A stretch of DNA of 64,000 nucleotides from JAWXBK01 sp034439975 (GTDB taxonomy: Bacteria > Pseudomonadota > Alphaproteobacteria > Dongiales > Dongiaceae). The notes beneath the pieces were generated by a model. The model was not told the DNA's origin. It saw only the letters and a list, made by a program, of their open reading frames with translations, and did not search any database. The position numbers and the translations under genes were made by a program. Of this stretch, positions 1-8,658 are shown in pieces (the stretch's first letter is position 1; the number at the start of each line of letters is the position of its first letter). The DNA lies in contig JAWXBK010000110.1 in the NCBI GenBank assembly GCA_034439975.1, positions 1-64,000 of the forward strand, read 5' to 3'.

Positions 1-1
1 A

Positions 2-184
2 ACCTTCCCATTCAACATCCTCGGCACCCTGCCGGCGGCGACGGTGCCTTGCGGGTTCGCGAGCACAAACGTACCGATCGGGTTGCAGATCGTGGGCCGG
101 CCGTTCGACGACGCATCGGTCTTCCATGCGGCCGCTTCGTTCGAGAAAGCTCGCCCCTGGATCCAGCATCGGCCGAAGATCTGA
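2..184 (+). CDS. Amidase family protein, C-terminal fragment (5' end outside window)
   Basis: An open frame enters from the left edge and ends at a TGA just before the next gene. It contains the typical C-terminal amidase-signature stretch: a hydrophobic PFNILGTLPAATVPCG segment, then PIGLQIVGRPFDD, then the final FHAAASFE helix. These are the closing elements of GatA-like amidases, which hydrolyse amide bonds with a Ser-cis-Ser-Lys triad. The triad lies upstream and is not visible, so the substrate cannot be inferred. It ends 9 bases before the aminotransferase start, so the two are probably co-transcribed. Confidence 0.75.
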   Translation, partial: TFPFNILGTLPAATVPCGFASTNVPIGLQIVGRPFDDASVFHAAASFEKARPWIQHRPKI

Positions 185-193
185 GATGTCCGC

Positions 194-1432
194 ATGAAAC
201 AGACGTTCGACGTCGCTTTTGCGCGCCGGCATTTCCCACCGCTGAAGAATGGCTGGGCGTTCTTCGAGAATGCCGGCGGCACCTATGTGCCGCAGAGCGT
301 GATCGATCGCACCGAAGCTTATATGCGCGAATGCCAGGTGCAGCCGGCCTGGAGCTTCGCGCCGAGCGCCGATGCCGCCGCGCGCATCGCCGAGGGCAAG
401 CGCACGATGGCGGCTATCATCAATGCCGAGCCCGATGAAATAATCGTCGGCCCCTCGACGACGATGAATGTCTACATGATGGCGCAGGCGATCCGGCACT
501 GGTTCAAGCCGGGCGACGAGCTGATCGTGACCGAACAGGATCACGAGGCCAATGTCGGCGGGTGGCGTCGGCTGGCCGAGTTCGGCGTGACGGTCCGCGA
601 ATGGCAGATCGATCGCAGGAACGGCGCGCTCGACATCAAGGATCTCGACGCCTTGCTCGGGCCGAAGACCCGGCATGTCGCGATGACCCATTGCTCGAAT
701 GTGATCGGCATTGTGCACGATGTTCCCGCGATTGCCGCGAAGGTTCATGCGGTCGGTGCGACCCTGATGGTCGACGGTGTCGCGTTCGCGCCGCATTTCG
801 CCATCGACGTGAAAGCGCTCGATGTCGATTTCTATGGTTTCAGCACCTACAAACTGTTCGGGCCGCACCTTGCGGTGCTCTATGGCAAGCGCGAGCATTT
901 CCTGCGCGCGAAAGGCCAAAATCATTTCTTCATCGGCGAGGAGGATATCCCGCTCAAACTGTTGCCGGGCGGCACGAACCACGAGCTTGGCGCCGGGCTG
1001 GTGGGCGTCGCGGATTATTTCGAGGCGCTCGACGCGCATCATTTCGACCAGCCGGCCAACAGCCTGCATGGGAAAGTGCGCCGAGTGTACGAGCTGGCGG
1101 CCGCGCATGAGGCCAAACTCGGCGACCGGGTCGAGGCGTTCCTGAAGGGCCGGCCGGGTGTTCGGCTCTATGGCCGCATTCCGGGCAGCGACGGACGGCT
1201 TTCACCCAATATCGCCTTCACGGTCGATGGCCGTTCATCGAAGGCGATTGCCGAAGCGCTCTACGGGGACAAGATCGCGATCGGGTTTGGCGATTTCTAT
1301 GCGGCGCGCTGCATCAAGGGGCTCGGCCTCACCGCCGAGGATGGCGTGCTGCGTGTCGGCATCGCGCATTATAACGACGATGACGATGTCGACCGGCTGC
1401 TTGCCGCGCTGGACAAGCATCTGCCGCGCTAG
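194..1432 (+). CDS. Class V aminotransferase, cysteine desulfurase-like
   Basis: A 412-residue PLP enzyme of the aminotransferase class V / cysteine desulfurase fold. The PLP lysine is probably K220 in the STYKLFGPH context, and D194-G195 in LMVDG matches the aspartate that contacts the pyridine nitrogen. The early ENAGGTYVPQSV segment replaces the N-terminal 'LD.AAT' of NifS/IscS and fits the VC1184-like subgroup of cysteine desulfurase-related proteins. A clear desulfurase active-site cysteine loop is not obvious; C317 in a YAARC context is the only C-terminal candidate, so desulfurase activity should not be assumed. The ATG start is preceded closely by the amidase stop, which suggests an operon. 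Confidence 0.82.
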   Translation: MKQTFDVAFARRHFPPLKNGWAFFENAGGTYVPQSVIDRTEAYMRECQVQPAWSFAPSADAAARIAEGKRTMAAIINAEPDEIIVGPSTTMNVYMMAQAIRHWFKPGDELIVTEQDHEANVGGWRRLAEFGVTVREWQIDRRNGALDIKDLDALLGPKTRHVAMTHCSNVIGIVHDVPAIAAKVHAVGATLMVDGVAFAPHFAIDVKALDVDFYGFSTYKLFGPHLAVLYGKREHFLRAKGQNHFFIGEEDIPLKLLPGGTNHELGAGLVGVADYFEALDAHHFDQPANSLHGKVRRVYELAAAHEAKLGDRVEAFLKGRPGVRLYGRIPGSDGRLSPNIAFTVDGRSSKAIAEALYGDKIAIGFGDFYAARCIKGLGLTAEDGVLRVGIAHYNDDDDVDRLLAALDKHLPR

Positions 1433-1441
1433 AGTTCGTTG

Positions 1442-1525
1442 CTAGAGGTCGGCTGCGTCACCACCGCGCTTGCGGCCGGTGAACATCGCCGTCACCAGGT
1501 TTTCGCGATGCGCGAAGCTCGCCAG
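1442..1525. repeat. 3' end of b561 copy 1, near-identical to that of copy 2
   Basis: These 84 bases align to 2235-2318 with 10 mismatches. They encode the shared C-terminal tail ending in TGRKRGGDAADL, showing that the two genes are tandem duplicates. Confidence 0.85.
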
Positions 1526-2080
1526 TGCGACCCCCAGGATATGGGCGATAATGAAAAACAGCGTGAGATTGGCGAATGTCTCGTGCAGATTTTTGACGGC
1601 AATGGTCTTGCGACGCCACTCCTTCTTTGCGTTGTCGACGACGATGAGTTCGTCGAGTGACATCGTCAACGTCGGTTCCGCCGGAAGCTCGATCAACAGC
1701 GCGAGTGGACCCTCTCCTTTTTTCATTGCCAATTCGGTCATGCCGGCCGCCGTGGTGACCGTCAGCAGGAACAGCAGCGCCACGACCATCGCACCGCCAG
1801 CCGGACTGTGTCCGACATAACGCGGTGAACGAAAGCGGAGCAGATCGAAGAGATAGCGAAAGACCCGACGCGGGCCGCAAACAAAATTGGCGAACCGTGC
1901 GCGGCGCGGACCGACAAAACCCCAGACGATGCGTGCCAGCACAATCGCAGCAACCGTGTATCCGGCAATCTCGTGGACCCACTGGATCTCTTCGGCGCTG
2001 AGATAGGCCGCAAGGAATCCCGCCGCGAGCGCCCAGTGACCAAACCGAACGAAGTAATCCCAAACGAGAATGCGCTGCAT
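1442..2080 (-). CDS. Cytochrome b561 family membrane protein (copy 1)
   Basis: A 212-residue integral membrane b-type cytochrome of the cytochrome b561 / Ni-Fe hydrogenase b-subunit type. About four membrane segments are visible, around residues 12-30, 37-55, 96-117 and 170-190. Candidate haem-ligand histidines are H15 (RFGHW), H36 (VHEIAG) and H180 (IIAHILG). The start was set at an ATG giving the expected MQRILVWDYFVRFGHW beginning; the longer frame upstream is non-conserved and lacks membrane character. Such proteins pass electrons between quinone and a redox partner. It follows a paralogue and a flavoenzyme on the same strand and converges with the aminotransferase gene. Confidence 0.83.
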   Translation of the reverse strand: MQRILVWDYFVRFGHWALAAGFLAAYLSAEEIQWVHEIAGYTVAAIVLARIVWGFVGPRRARFANFVCGPRRVFRYLFDLLRFRSPRYVGHSPAGGAMVVALLFLLTVTTAAGMTELAMKKGEGPLALLIELPAEPTLTMSLDELIVVDNAKKEWRRKTIAVKNLHETFANLTLFFIIAHILGVALASFAHRENLVTAMFTGRKRGGDAADL

Positions 2081-2234
2081 GACCGGATGGTTGTTCCTCA
2101 ACGAGGACGCTACCCCGCAGCAGACAATCTGCGCCGATTGCAGGAAACGATAGCGCCAAATTGTCGCAGTTCCTCGTAAAGACTGCGACGCATTCGCAAC
2201 AGATTGTGCGACACATCGCAATGGCATCGACCGG

Positions 2235-2318
2235 CTAGAGGTCGGCCGCGTCGCCGCCGCGCTTGCGGCCGGTGAACATCGCTATCACCAGATTTTCTCG
2301 ATGTGCGAAGCTGGCGAG
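2235..2318. repeat. 3' end of b561 copy 2, partner of the repeat at 1442
   Basis: Direct-repeat partner of 1442-1525. Most differences fall at synonymous third positions or are conservative, so both tails appear to be under selection. Confidence 0.85.
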
Positions 2319-2981
2319 CAGCACGCCGCCGATATGGGCGCCGATCAGAAACAGCATCGCGTTGGCAAGGAACTCATGCACCTCGCCGATTTCGCTGTCT
2401 TCACGTCGGTCTTCATCGCCGTCCCGCTGTTCGTCGCGATCCTCGTCGCGATCCCCATCGTCTTCGCGGTCCTCGCCTTTCTCGCTTTCCTGTTGGTCGT
2501 CCCCGTCACTGACAAGCAACAATGACGACACCGCTTCGGCCGGTGGCGCTGCGGCCAACCAGAAGGCGAGCGGACCCTCGCCTTCTTCGATCGCAAGCCG
2601 CGCCATGCCGGTGCCGATTATCGCCGCCAGCATGACCAGCAACGCGACCACCATCGCGCCACCGGCGGGGCTGTGACCGACATAGCGTTCGGAACGGAAG
2701 CGAACGAGGTCTGCGAAATAACGCAGCACGCGGATCGGGCCATAGACGAAATCGCTGAACCGCGCGCGACGCGGGCCGACAAAGCCCCAGAGAATGCGCA
2801 GCAGCACGAGCGTCGCGAGGCTGTAGCCGACGATATAATGAACGTCTTCGACCTCGTCGGCGGTGAAATACGCGGTCGCAAAACCGATCACGAATAGCCA
2901 ATGCGCCAGACGCACGAACCGGTCCCAGTTGCGAAGCACGGGCGGCTTCACCGATCCATCGCCGGCAGAAGGGGCCGCCAT
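2235..2981 (-). CDS. Cytochrome b561 family membrane protein (copy 2) with acidic insert
   Basis: A 248-residue paralogue of the neighbouring b561 protein, sharing the WDRFVRLAHW start region, the GFVGPRRARFSDFVYGP loop, the YVGHSPAGGAMVVALL segment and the C-terminal tail. Haem-ligand candidates are H27, H48 and H216. It differs by a highly charged insert at about residues 159-198, made almost only of D, E, R, Q, G, K and S, between the third and fourth membrane segments. That loop should face the periplasm or cytoplasm as one exposed block. Its ATG overlaps the stop of the upstream flavoenzyme by one base (TGATG), implying translational coupling and a possible electron-transfer partnership. 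Confidence 0.83.
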   Translation of the reverse strand: MAAPSAGDGSVKPPVLRNWDRFVRLAHWLFVIGFATAYFTADEVEDVHYIVGYSLATLVLLRILWGFVGPRRARFSDFVYGPIRVLRYFADLVRFRSERYVGHSPAGGAMVVALLVMLAAIIGTGMARLAIEEGEGPLAFWLAAAPPAEAVSSLLLVSDGDDQQESEKGEDREDDGDRDEDRDEQRDGDEDRREDSEIGEVHEFLANAMLFLIGAHIGGVLLASFAHRENLVIAMFTGRKRGGDAADL

Positions 2982-4945
2982 CAGATCGCGCTCGCCACCT
3001 TGAGCCCTTCGAGCACCGCCTCTTCGGCCGTGCGCGGCGTCGCGCAATCGCCGATCAGATGCACCTCGCCCGACCAGCCCTCGAGCTCGTCTTCGAGCGT
3101 CGCGACACGGGTATGGCCGAGCGACGTCACCACCGTCTCGACCTCCTCGAAGATCATCGCCTCGCCGCTGGTCGCGTGCTGGAAGTAAGCCGTGTCGCCA
3201 TCCACACCGAAGAGGCGCGCATAGGGCACGATCTCGACGCCGAGCTTGTGCAGGATGCCCGCCCAACTGTCGCGCACATAGAACGGCAGCGCCTGGCCGG
3301 CATGCAGCCCGTCGACGCAGAGCCGCACCCGGCAGCCGTCGCGCGCGAGCTTTTCGGCGATCCCCATGCCGATCCAGTCGCAGCGCCAGTCGGCGACGAT
3401 CACCGAACCACCGACATTCGCCTCGCCCTTCAGCACCTGCCAAGCGGTGACGACATGGCCGCCCTCGCGGCCTTCGAAGTCGGGCAGATAGGGTTCGGCG
3501 CCGGTCGCCACGATCACCACGTCCGGCTTCTCGGCTTCGACCAGCGCGCGATCGACCCGCGTGCGCGTCCGCACCGTGGCGCCGGCCAGTTCGATTTCAC
3601 GCGACAGGTTGGTGACGATGCCGCCGAACTCGGCGCGGCCGGGAAGAAGCTGCGCGAGCAGCGCCTGACCGCCAAGCCGATCGCTCGCCTCGCAGAGAAT
3701 CACCTCGTGACCGCGTTCGGCCGCAACGGCGGCTGCTTTCATGCCGCCCGGTCCGCCGCCGGCGATGAGCACCTTGCGCTGCGGCGATGCCGGCTTGCGC
3801 GTCGCATATTCGAGCTCGCGGCCGCTTTCCGGAAACTGGATGCAGGAGATCGGATATCCCAGATGGAAATGGCCGATGCAGGCCTGATTGCAGGCGATGC
3901 AGGCGCGGATATCGTCGAGGCGCCCGGCTTCGGCCTTGCCGGCCAACGCCGGATCGCAGATCTGCGCGCGCGTCATCCCGCAGAGATCGGCCTGTCCTGA
4001 GGCCAGTACCTTCTCGGCATCCTGCGGCTGGTTGATACGACCGGCAACGAAGACCGGTTTCGACACGTTCGCCTTCACGATCGCCGCGAAGGGCGCGACA
4101 TAGGCATTCTCGACGATCATCGGCGGCACGATATGGATCGCGCCGGAATAGGTCGCCGACGAGCCCGCAATGACATTGAAGTAATCGAGCCGGCCATCTT
4201 TCTCGAGCGAGAGGATCGCTTCGAGCGCTTCGCCTTCCTTCTGGCCGTCCTGGTCGCGATCGTCGCCCGAGATACGCAGGCCGACCACGAAATCGTTGCC
4301 GACATGGCGACGGATCGAGGCGATCACCTCGCGCAGGAAACGCAGCCGGTTTTCGAGACTGCCGCCATAACCGTCTTCGCGCAGGTTGATACGCGGGTTG
4401 AGGAACTGGGATGGCAGATAGGCATGGCTCGCCACGACCTCGACGCCCTCGATCCCGGCGGTACGCAGTCTTGCCGCGGCGGTGCCGTATCCTTCCACGA
4501 TCGCGTCGATCATCCGCTGCGTGAGCGGACGCGGCATCACATGGAAACGCTCGTTCGGCACCGCCGAGGGCGCCCAGGCGACCGGCGTGCTGCCGTCGCT
4601 GCTTTCCATGATCTCGCGGCCGGGATGGAAGAGCTGGCCGAAGATGCGGCAATCATTCTGCCGGCCGATCTCGACGACGCGGCGATAGCCGGGAATGCAT
4701 TCGTCCGTCGTCGCCATCAGGATGTGGCTGGTATAGCGCGCGCTGTCATGCACGCCCGCGACCTGCATCACGATCAGCCCGCAACCGCCTTCCGCACGCG
4801 CCTTGTGATAGGCGACGAGCCGATCGTTCACCGTGCCGTCGGTCGGCATGCTGGTATCGTGCCCGGTCGAGAAGATGCGATTCTTGACCGTGACATTGCC
4901 GATCCGAAGCGGCGTGAACAGATGCTTGAACGCGTGCGCGGCCAT
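2981..4945 (-). CDS. NADH:flavin oxidoreductase, OYE type with 4Fe-4S and NAD(P)-binding domains
   Basis: A 654-residue enzyme with the layout of trimethylamine dehydrogenase, 2,4-dienoyl-CoA reductase and N-methylproline demethylase. Residues 1-340 form an FMN-binding TIM barrel (YGGSLENRLRF at 193-203). C349, C352, C356 and C368 form a CxxC-xxx-C-x11-C 4Fe-4S site. From residue 390 a Rossmann segment (VLIAGGGPGGMKAA) begins the FAD/NAD(P) domain. The family oxidatively demethylates amines or reduces enoyl compounds; the exact substrate is not readable. The start was placed at MAAHAFKHLFTPL, the usual family beginning. It lies directly upstream of, and overlaps, a b-type cytochrome gene, and is divergent from purB. 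Confidence 0.85.
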   Translation of the reverse strand: MAAHAFKHLFTPLRIGNVTVKNRIFSTGHDTSMPTDGTVNDRLVAYHKARAEGGCGLIVMQVAGVHDSARYTSHILMATTDECIPGYRRVVEIGRQNDCRIFGQLFHPGREIMESSDGSTPVAWAPSAVPNERFHVMPRPLTQRMIDAIVEGYGTAAARLRTAGIEGVEVVASHAYLPSQFLNPRINLREDGYGGSLENRLRFLREVIASIRRHVGNDFVVGLRISGDDRDQDGQKEGEALEAILSLEKDGRLDYFNVIAGSSATYSGAIHIVPPMIVENAYVAPFAAIVKANVSKPVFVAGRINQPQDAEKVLASGQADLCGMTRAQICDPALAGKAEAGRLDDIRACIACNQACIGHFHLGYPISCIQFPESGRELEYATRKPASPQRKVLIAGGGPGGMKAAAVAAERGHEVILCEASDRLGGQALLAQLLPGRAEFGGIVTNLSREIELAGATVRTRTRVDRALVEAEKPDVVIVATGAEPYLPDFEGREGGHVVTAWQVLKGEANVGGSVIVADWRCDWIGMGIAEKLARDGCRVRLCVDGLHAGQALPFYVRDSWAGILHKLGVEIVPYARLFGVDGDTAYFQHATSGEAMIFEEVETVVTSLGHTRVATLEDELEGWSGEVHLIGDCATPRTAEEAVLEGLKVASAI

Positions 4946-5065
4946 GGCCGAATTGTCTCCCCGAACGAGTGCCGGGCGCGAGCCTAACGGGGCCGGCGCA
5001 GCGGGCCAAGTCCGGCGCCGGGGAAGACGGTCGACCGCAGGACGCAGCGCCGCCGGGGCCGCGCC

Positions 5066-5094
5066 TTGACAAGGCAGCCGCGCTCGGCTCCGGT
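5066..5094 (+). promoter_or_regulatory. Possible purB promoter
   Basis: A perfect TTGACA lies at 5066-5071, 57 bases before the purB ATG, in the 182-base divergent gap. The -10 at 17-base spacing (TCCGGT) is poor, so only the -35 box is persuasive. Confidence 0.3.
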
Positions 5095-5127
5095 AGCCGC
5101 AACCTCGCAATAAGAGAGCCAGACCGC

Positions 5128-6468
5128 ATGATTCCGCGCTACAGCCGCCCCGAGATGGCCGCGATCTGGGAGCCCGAGAACCGGTTTCGCATCTGGTTCG
5201 AGATCGAGGCGCATGCCTGCGACGCGATGGCGGCGCTAGGCGTCATCCCGAAGAGCGCGGCAAAGGCGGTGTGGAAGCGCGGCAAGTTCGACATCGCGCG
5301 GATCGACGAGATCGAGCGCGAGACGAAGCACGATGTGATCGCGTTCCTGACCAACCTGGCCGAGCATGTCGGGCCCGAGGCGCGGTTCGTCCATCAGGGC
5401 ATGACCTCCTCGGACGTGCTGGACACCTGCCTCGCGGTACAGCTCGCGCAGGCAAGCGACCTGCTATTGGCCGATCTCGACCGCCTGCTCGCCGCGCTGA
5501 AGAAGCGCGCCTTCGAACATAAGAAGACTGTTTGCATCGGCCGCAGTCACGGCATCCACGCCGAACCGACGACGTTCGGGCTGAAACTCGCCGGTCACTA
5601 CGCGGCGTTCGACCGGGCCCGTCACCGGCTGGTCGCGGCGCGGCGCGAGATCGCCACCTGCGCGATTTCGGGCGCGGTCGGCACCTTCGCCAATATCGAC
5701 CCCAAAGTCGAAGCCCATGTCGCGAAGAAGATGGGCCTCGCGATCGAGCCGGTTTCGACCCAGGTCATCCCGCGCGACCGCCATGCGATGTTCTTCGCGA
5801 CGCTGGGCGTGATCGCGAGTTCGATCGAGAATCTGGCGATCGAGTTGCGCCATCTGCAGCGGACCGAGGTCCGCGAGGCCGAGGAATTTTTTGCACCGGG
5901 CCAGAAGGGCTCGTCGGCGATGCCGCATAAGCGCAACCCGGTCCTGACCGAGAACGTCACCGGGCTTGCCCGCCTGGTGCGGGGCATGGTCGTGCCGGCG
6001 CTGGAGAACGTGGCGCTCTGGCACGAGCGCGATATTTCGCATTCCTCGGCCGAGCGGGTGATCGCCCCGGATGCGACGATCGCGCTTGATTTCGCGCTCG
6101 CCCGGATGGCCGGCGTGATCGAGAAGCTGGTGGTCTATCCCGACCAGATGCGGCGCAACCTCGACCTCTATGGCGGGCTGATCCATTCCCAGCGGGTCCT
6201 CCTCGCCCTCACCCAGGCGGGGATGAGCCGCGAAGACGCCTATCGGACGGTTCAGCGCCATGCGATGCCGGTCTGGGAGGGCAAAGGCGATCTGCGGGCG
6301 CTGCTGGCTGCCGACCCCGTGGTGACCGCCCGCCTGCCGGCCAAAGCGCTCGCCGCGTGTTTCGATCTCGGCTACCACCTGCGGAATGTTGACACGGTGT
6401 TCCGCCGGGTATTTGGAAAAAACACAGCAAAATCAAAGAGCGGCGCACAGACGCCGAGTAAGCGGTAA
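5128..6468 (+). CDS. purB: Adenylosuccinate lyase
   Basis: A 446-residue enzyme that cleaves SAICAR to AICAR and adenylosuccinate to AMP, both with release of fumarate. The fumarase/aspartase superfamily signature GSSAMPHKRNP is intact near residue 270. HGIHAEPTTFGLK carries the conserved histidine region, and TSSDVLDTC the substrate-binding TS pair. The start MIPRYSRPEMAAIW is the normal family beginning; the longer upstream frame is discarded. It stands apart from the purC-purS-purQ-purL operon, as is common in this class. Confidence 0.96.
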   Translation: MIPRYSRPEMAAIWEPENRFRIWFEIEAHACDAMAALGVIPKSAAKAVWKRGKFDIARIDEIERETKHDVIAFLTNLAEHVGPEARFVHQGMTSSDVLDTCLAVQLAQASDLLLADLDRLLAALKKRAFEHKKTVCIGRSHGIHAEPTTFGLKLAGHYAAFDRARHRLVAARREIATCAISGAVGTFANIDPKVEAHVAKKMGLAIEPVSTQVIPRDRHAMFFATLGVIASSIENLAIELRHLQRTEVREAEEFFAPGQKGSSAMPHKRNPVLTENVTGLARLVRGMVVPALENVALWHERDISHSSAERVIAPDATIALDFALARMAGVIEKLVVYPDQMRRNLDLYGGLIHSQRVLLALTQAGMSREDAYRTVQRHAMPVWEGKGDLRALLAADPVVTARLPAKALAACFDLGYHLRNVDTVFRRVFGKNTAKSKSGAQTPSKR

Positions 6469-6572
6469 CGTTTTCGTGAACATCCACATATCCCAGTAGT
6501 CAAAAAGAACAAACCAGGAAAATCGCCGAGGATGCCTGGCCGCTCAATTCGGAGCTGGCCCGATCCCGGACT

Positions 6573-6899
6573 TCAACCCAGCTCAGTCATCAGCTGTTGG
6601 CGCGCCTCGATCATCAGCTCGTCCATATGCTTGCGCAGGCGGTGCTCGGTCATCTCGATACCCTTCGCCTTAAAATCGCCGAGCAGCTTTTCGACCACGT
6701 CGGAATCGCCCGGCCGGTCGAAATCGGACATTACGACGGTCTTGGCATAGGCGTCGTATTCGCCCGCGGGCATGCCCAGTTCCTTGGCCGCCCATTGACC
6801 CAGCAGGCGGTTCCGGCGCGCGTTCACCTTGAACTGCAGTTCCTGGTCGTGCTCGAACTTGCGCTCGAAGCTCTTCTTCCGATCGTCGAAACTCGCCAT
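6573..6899 (-). CDS. DUF1476 family protein, zeta-type inhibitor of F1-ATPase
   Basis: A 108-residue, highly charged, mostly helical protein starting MASFDDRKKSFERKF. This N-terminus and the length match DUF1476, the alphaproteobacterial zeta subunit shown in Paracoccus to inhibit F1Fo-ATPase hydrolysis through its N-terminal region. The family assignment is strong; the inhibitory function here is by homology. A good promoter lies upstream. It converges with purB. Confidence 0.88.
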   Translation of the reverse strand: MASFDDRKKSFERKFEHDQELQFKVNARRNRLLGQWAAKELGMPAGEYDAYAKTVVMSDFDRPGDSDVVEKLLGDFKAKGIEMTEHRLRKHMDELMIEARQQLMTELG

Positions 6900-6947
6900 G
6901 CGGCTCTCGCTCCCTGCGTTGATGAGCCGCTTCTGCGGCCGCACCCG

Positions 6948-6976
6948 ATATAGCCCCCGCCTACCCGGATTTGAAG
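6948..6976 (-). promoter_or_regulatory. Promoter of the DUF1476 gene
   Basis: On the minus strand CTTCAA, 17 bases, then CTATAT, an exact match to the alphaproteobacterial -10. It sits about 50 bases upstream of the start codon. Confidence 0.6.
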
Positions 6977-7038
6977 CCCGGATTGCCGGCTCCCACCGGC
7001 ACGGCTAGAACCACGGGCCCCTTCAACGCGGCGGATCC

Positions 7039-7788
7039 ATGTGCACCTTCGTCATCCTGCGGCGCCCGGACCATTCCTGGCCGGTGATCATCGGGGCCAA
7101 TCGCGATGAAATGGTCGACCGACCCTCAACGCCGCCCGGTCGGCATTGGCCGGAACGGCCCGGCACGATCGCCGGGCGGGACGATCTGGCCGGCGGCAGC
7201 TGGCTCGGCTTGAACGATGACGGCGTCGTCGCCGGGATCATGAACCGCTTGAACACGCTCGGACCCGAGGCCGGCAAGCGCAGCCGGGGCGAACTCGTGC
7301 TCGAGGCCCTCGACCATGCGGATGCACGCGATGCGGTCACAGCACTCGCGGAGCTCGACGGCAGAGCCTATCGGCCGTTCAACATGGTGGTCGCCGACAA
7401 TCGCGACGCGTTCTGGCTGCGCCATAGCGGGCGCAACAGCAGCATCGTCGAGATCCGGCCTTTGCACGACGGGCTTTCGATGATCACGGCCCACGATCGG
7501 AACGACATCGAGCGCAGCGAGCGCATTCGGGCCTTTTTGCCGCGCTTCGACGCCGCGCCACCGCCGCAACCCGACAAAGGCGACTGGGAAGCCTGGGCGG
7601 CGTTGATGGCGAGCCGCGGCACCGACGAGGCAGCGGGCGCCGGGATGACGGTCAGGCTCGACGGCGGTTTCGGTACGCGGTCGAGTTCGCTGATGGCGCT
7701 TCCGGCCATCGGGGCGGATCTGCCAGTCTGGCGGTTTTCCGACGGGCCGCCGGATGCAAATCCCTACCGGGACGTAACCCTGCGCTAG
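7039..7788 (+). CDS. NRDE family protein (TANGO2-like)
   Basis: A 249-residue protein starting MCTFVIL, with Cys2 positioned as an N-terminal nucleophile if Met is removed, and the naming motif NRDE in GANRDEM at about residues 21-24. The family resembles Ntn hydrolases and includes eukaryotic TANGO2, linked to haem and lipid handling; its bacterial biochemical role is not established. It is flanked by the divergent zeta gene and the purC promoter and looks like a single-gene unit. Confidence 0.85.
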   Translation: MCTFVILRRPDHSWPVIIGANRDEMVDRPSTPPGRHWPERPGTIAGRDDLAGGSWLGLNDDGVVAGIMNRLNTLGPEAGKRSRGELVLEALDHADARDAVTALAELDGRAYRPFNMVVADNRDAFWLRHSGRNSSIVEIRPLHDGLSMITAHDRNDIERSERIRAFLPRFDAAPPPQPDKGDWEAWAALMASRGTDEAAGAGMTVRLDGGFGTRSSSLMALPAIGADLPVWRFSDGPPDANPYRDVTLR

Positions 7789-7804
7789 GCTTGGGGTGCT
7801 GTCG

Positions 7805-7833
7805 TTGTGCTGCCCCTGTAGTCCTGCTATAGC
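7805..7833 (+). promoter_or_regulatory. Promoter of the purC-purS-purQ-purL operon
   Basis: TTGTGC, 17 bases, TATAGC, ending 35 bases before the purC ATG. A GGAGG element lies at 7852-7856, 12 bases before the ATG, a slightly long spacing. Confidence 0.5.
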
Positions 7834-7868
7834 CCCCGTTTCCGGATCCTCGGAGGCCCGATTCCCCC

Positions 7869-8633
7869 ATGTCGAGACGTCGCAAGATCTACGAAGGCAA
7901 GGCGAAGATCCTGTTCGAGGGTCCGGAGCCGGGCACCATCCTCCAGTATTTCAAGGACGACGCGACCGCCTTCAACAATCAGAAGAAGGGCGTCATCACC
8001 GGCAAGGGTGTGCTCAACAACCGGATCTCGGAATATCTGATGACCCGGCTGAGCGCGGTCGGCATTCCGACCCATTTCGTGCGCCGCCTGAACATGCGCG
8101 AACAGCTCGTGCGCGAAGTCGAGATCATTCCGATCGAGGTCATCGTGCGCAATGTCGCGGCCGGCTCGTTCTCGCAGCGCTTCAAGGTCGCCGAAGGCAC
8201 GCCGCTGCCGCGCTCTATCATCGAGTTCACCTACAAGAACGACGAGATGGGCGATCCGATGGTGACCGAAGAGCACATCACGGCGTTCGGCTGGGCGGCA
8301 CCGCAGGACCTCGACGACATGGTCTCGCTGACGGTACGCATCAACGATTTCCTCAGCGGCCTGTTTCTCGGCGTCGGCCTGCGGCTGATCGATTTCAAGA
8401 TCGAATTCGGCCGGCTTTACGAGAACGAAGAGGTCCGCGTCGTCCTGGCCGACGAAATCAGCCCCGATTCCTGCCGGCTGTGGGACGTGGTCAGCAACGA
8501 GAAGCTCGACAAGGACCGGTTCCGCCGCGATCTCGGCAATGTCGCCGAGGCCTATCAGGAAGTGGCGCGGCGGCTCGGCATTCTACCCGAGGGCGGCCCG
8601 CGCGACTTCAAGGGGCCGGAGACGATGCAATAG
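7869..8633 (+). CDS. purC: Phosphoribosylaminoimidazole-succinocarboxamide synthase
   Basis: A 254-residue SAICAR synthetase that joins CAIR with aspartate using ATP. It starts MSRRRKIYEGKAKILFEG, the classical beginning with the ATP-binding KIYEGKAK loop. The signature region IEVIVRNVAAGS and the later RLIDFKIEFG and DEISPDSCRLWD motifs are intact. First gene of the purine operon; purS follows after 25 bases. Confidence 0.97.
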   Translation: MSRRRKIYEGKAKILFEGPEPGTILQYFKDDATAFNNQKKGVITGKGVLNNRISEYLMTRLSAVGIPTHFVRRLNMREQLVREVEIIPIEVIVRNVAAGSFSQRFKVAEGTPLPRSIIEFTYKNDEMGDPMVTEEHITAFGWAAPQDLDDMVSLTVRINDFLSGLFLGVGLRLIDFKIEFGRLYENEEVRVVLADEISPDSCRLWDVVSNEKLDKDRFRRDLGNVAEAYQEVARRLGILPEGGPRDFKGPETMQ

Positions 8634-8658
8634 GGTTTCAGTCGGGACGGACGATCGC

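Noticed and set aside
4969..5127. 53-residue N-terminal extension of PurB
   Set aside because: Low-complexity sequence without conservation, ending at the normal PurB start; contains the likely promoter.
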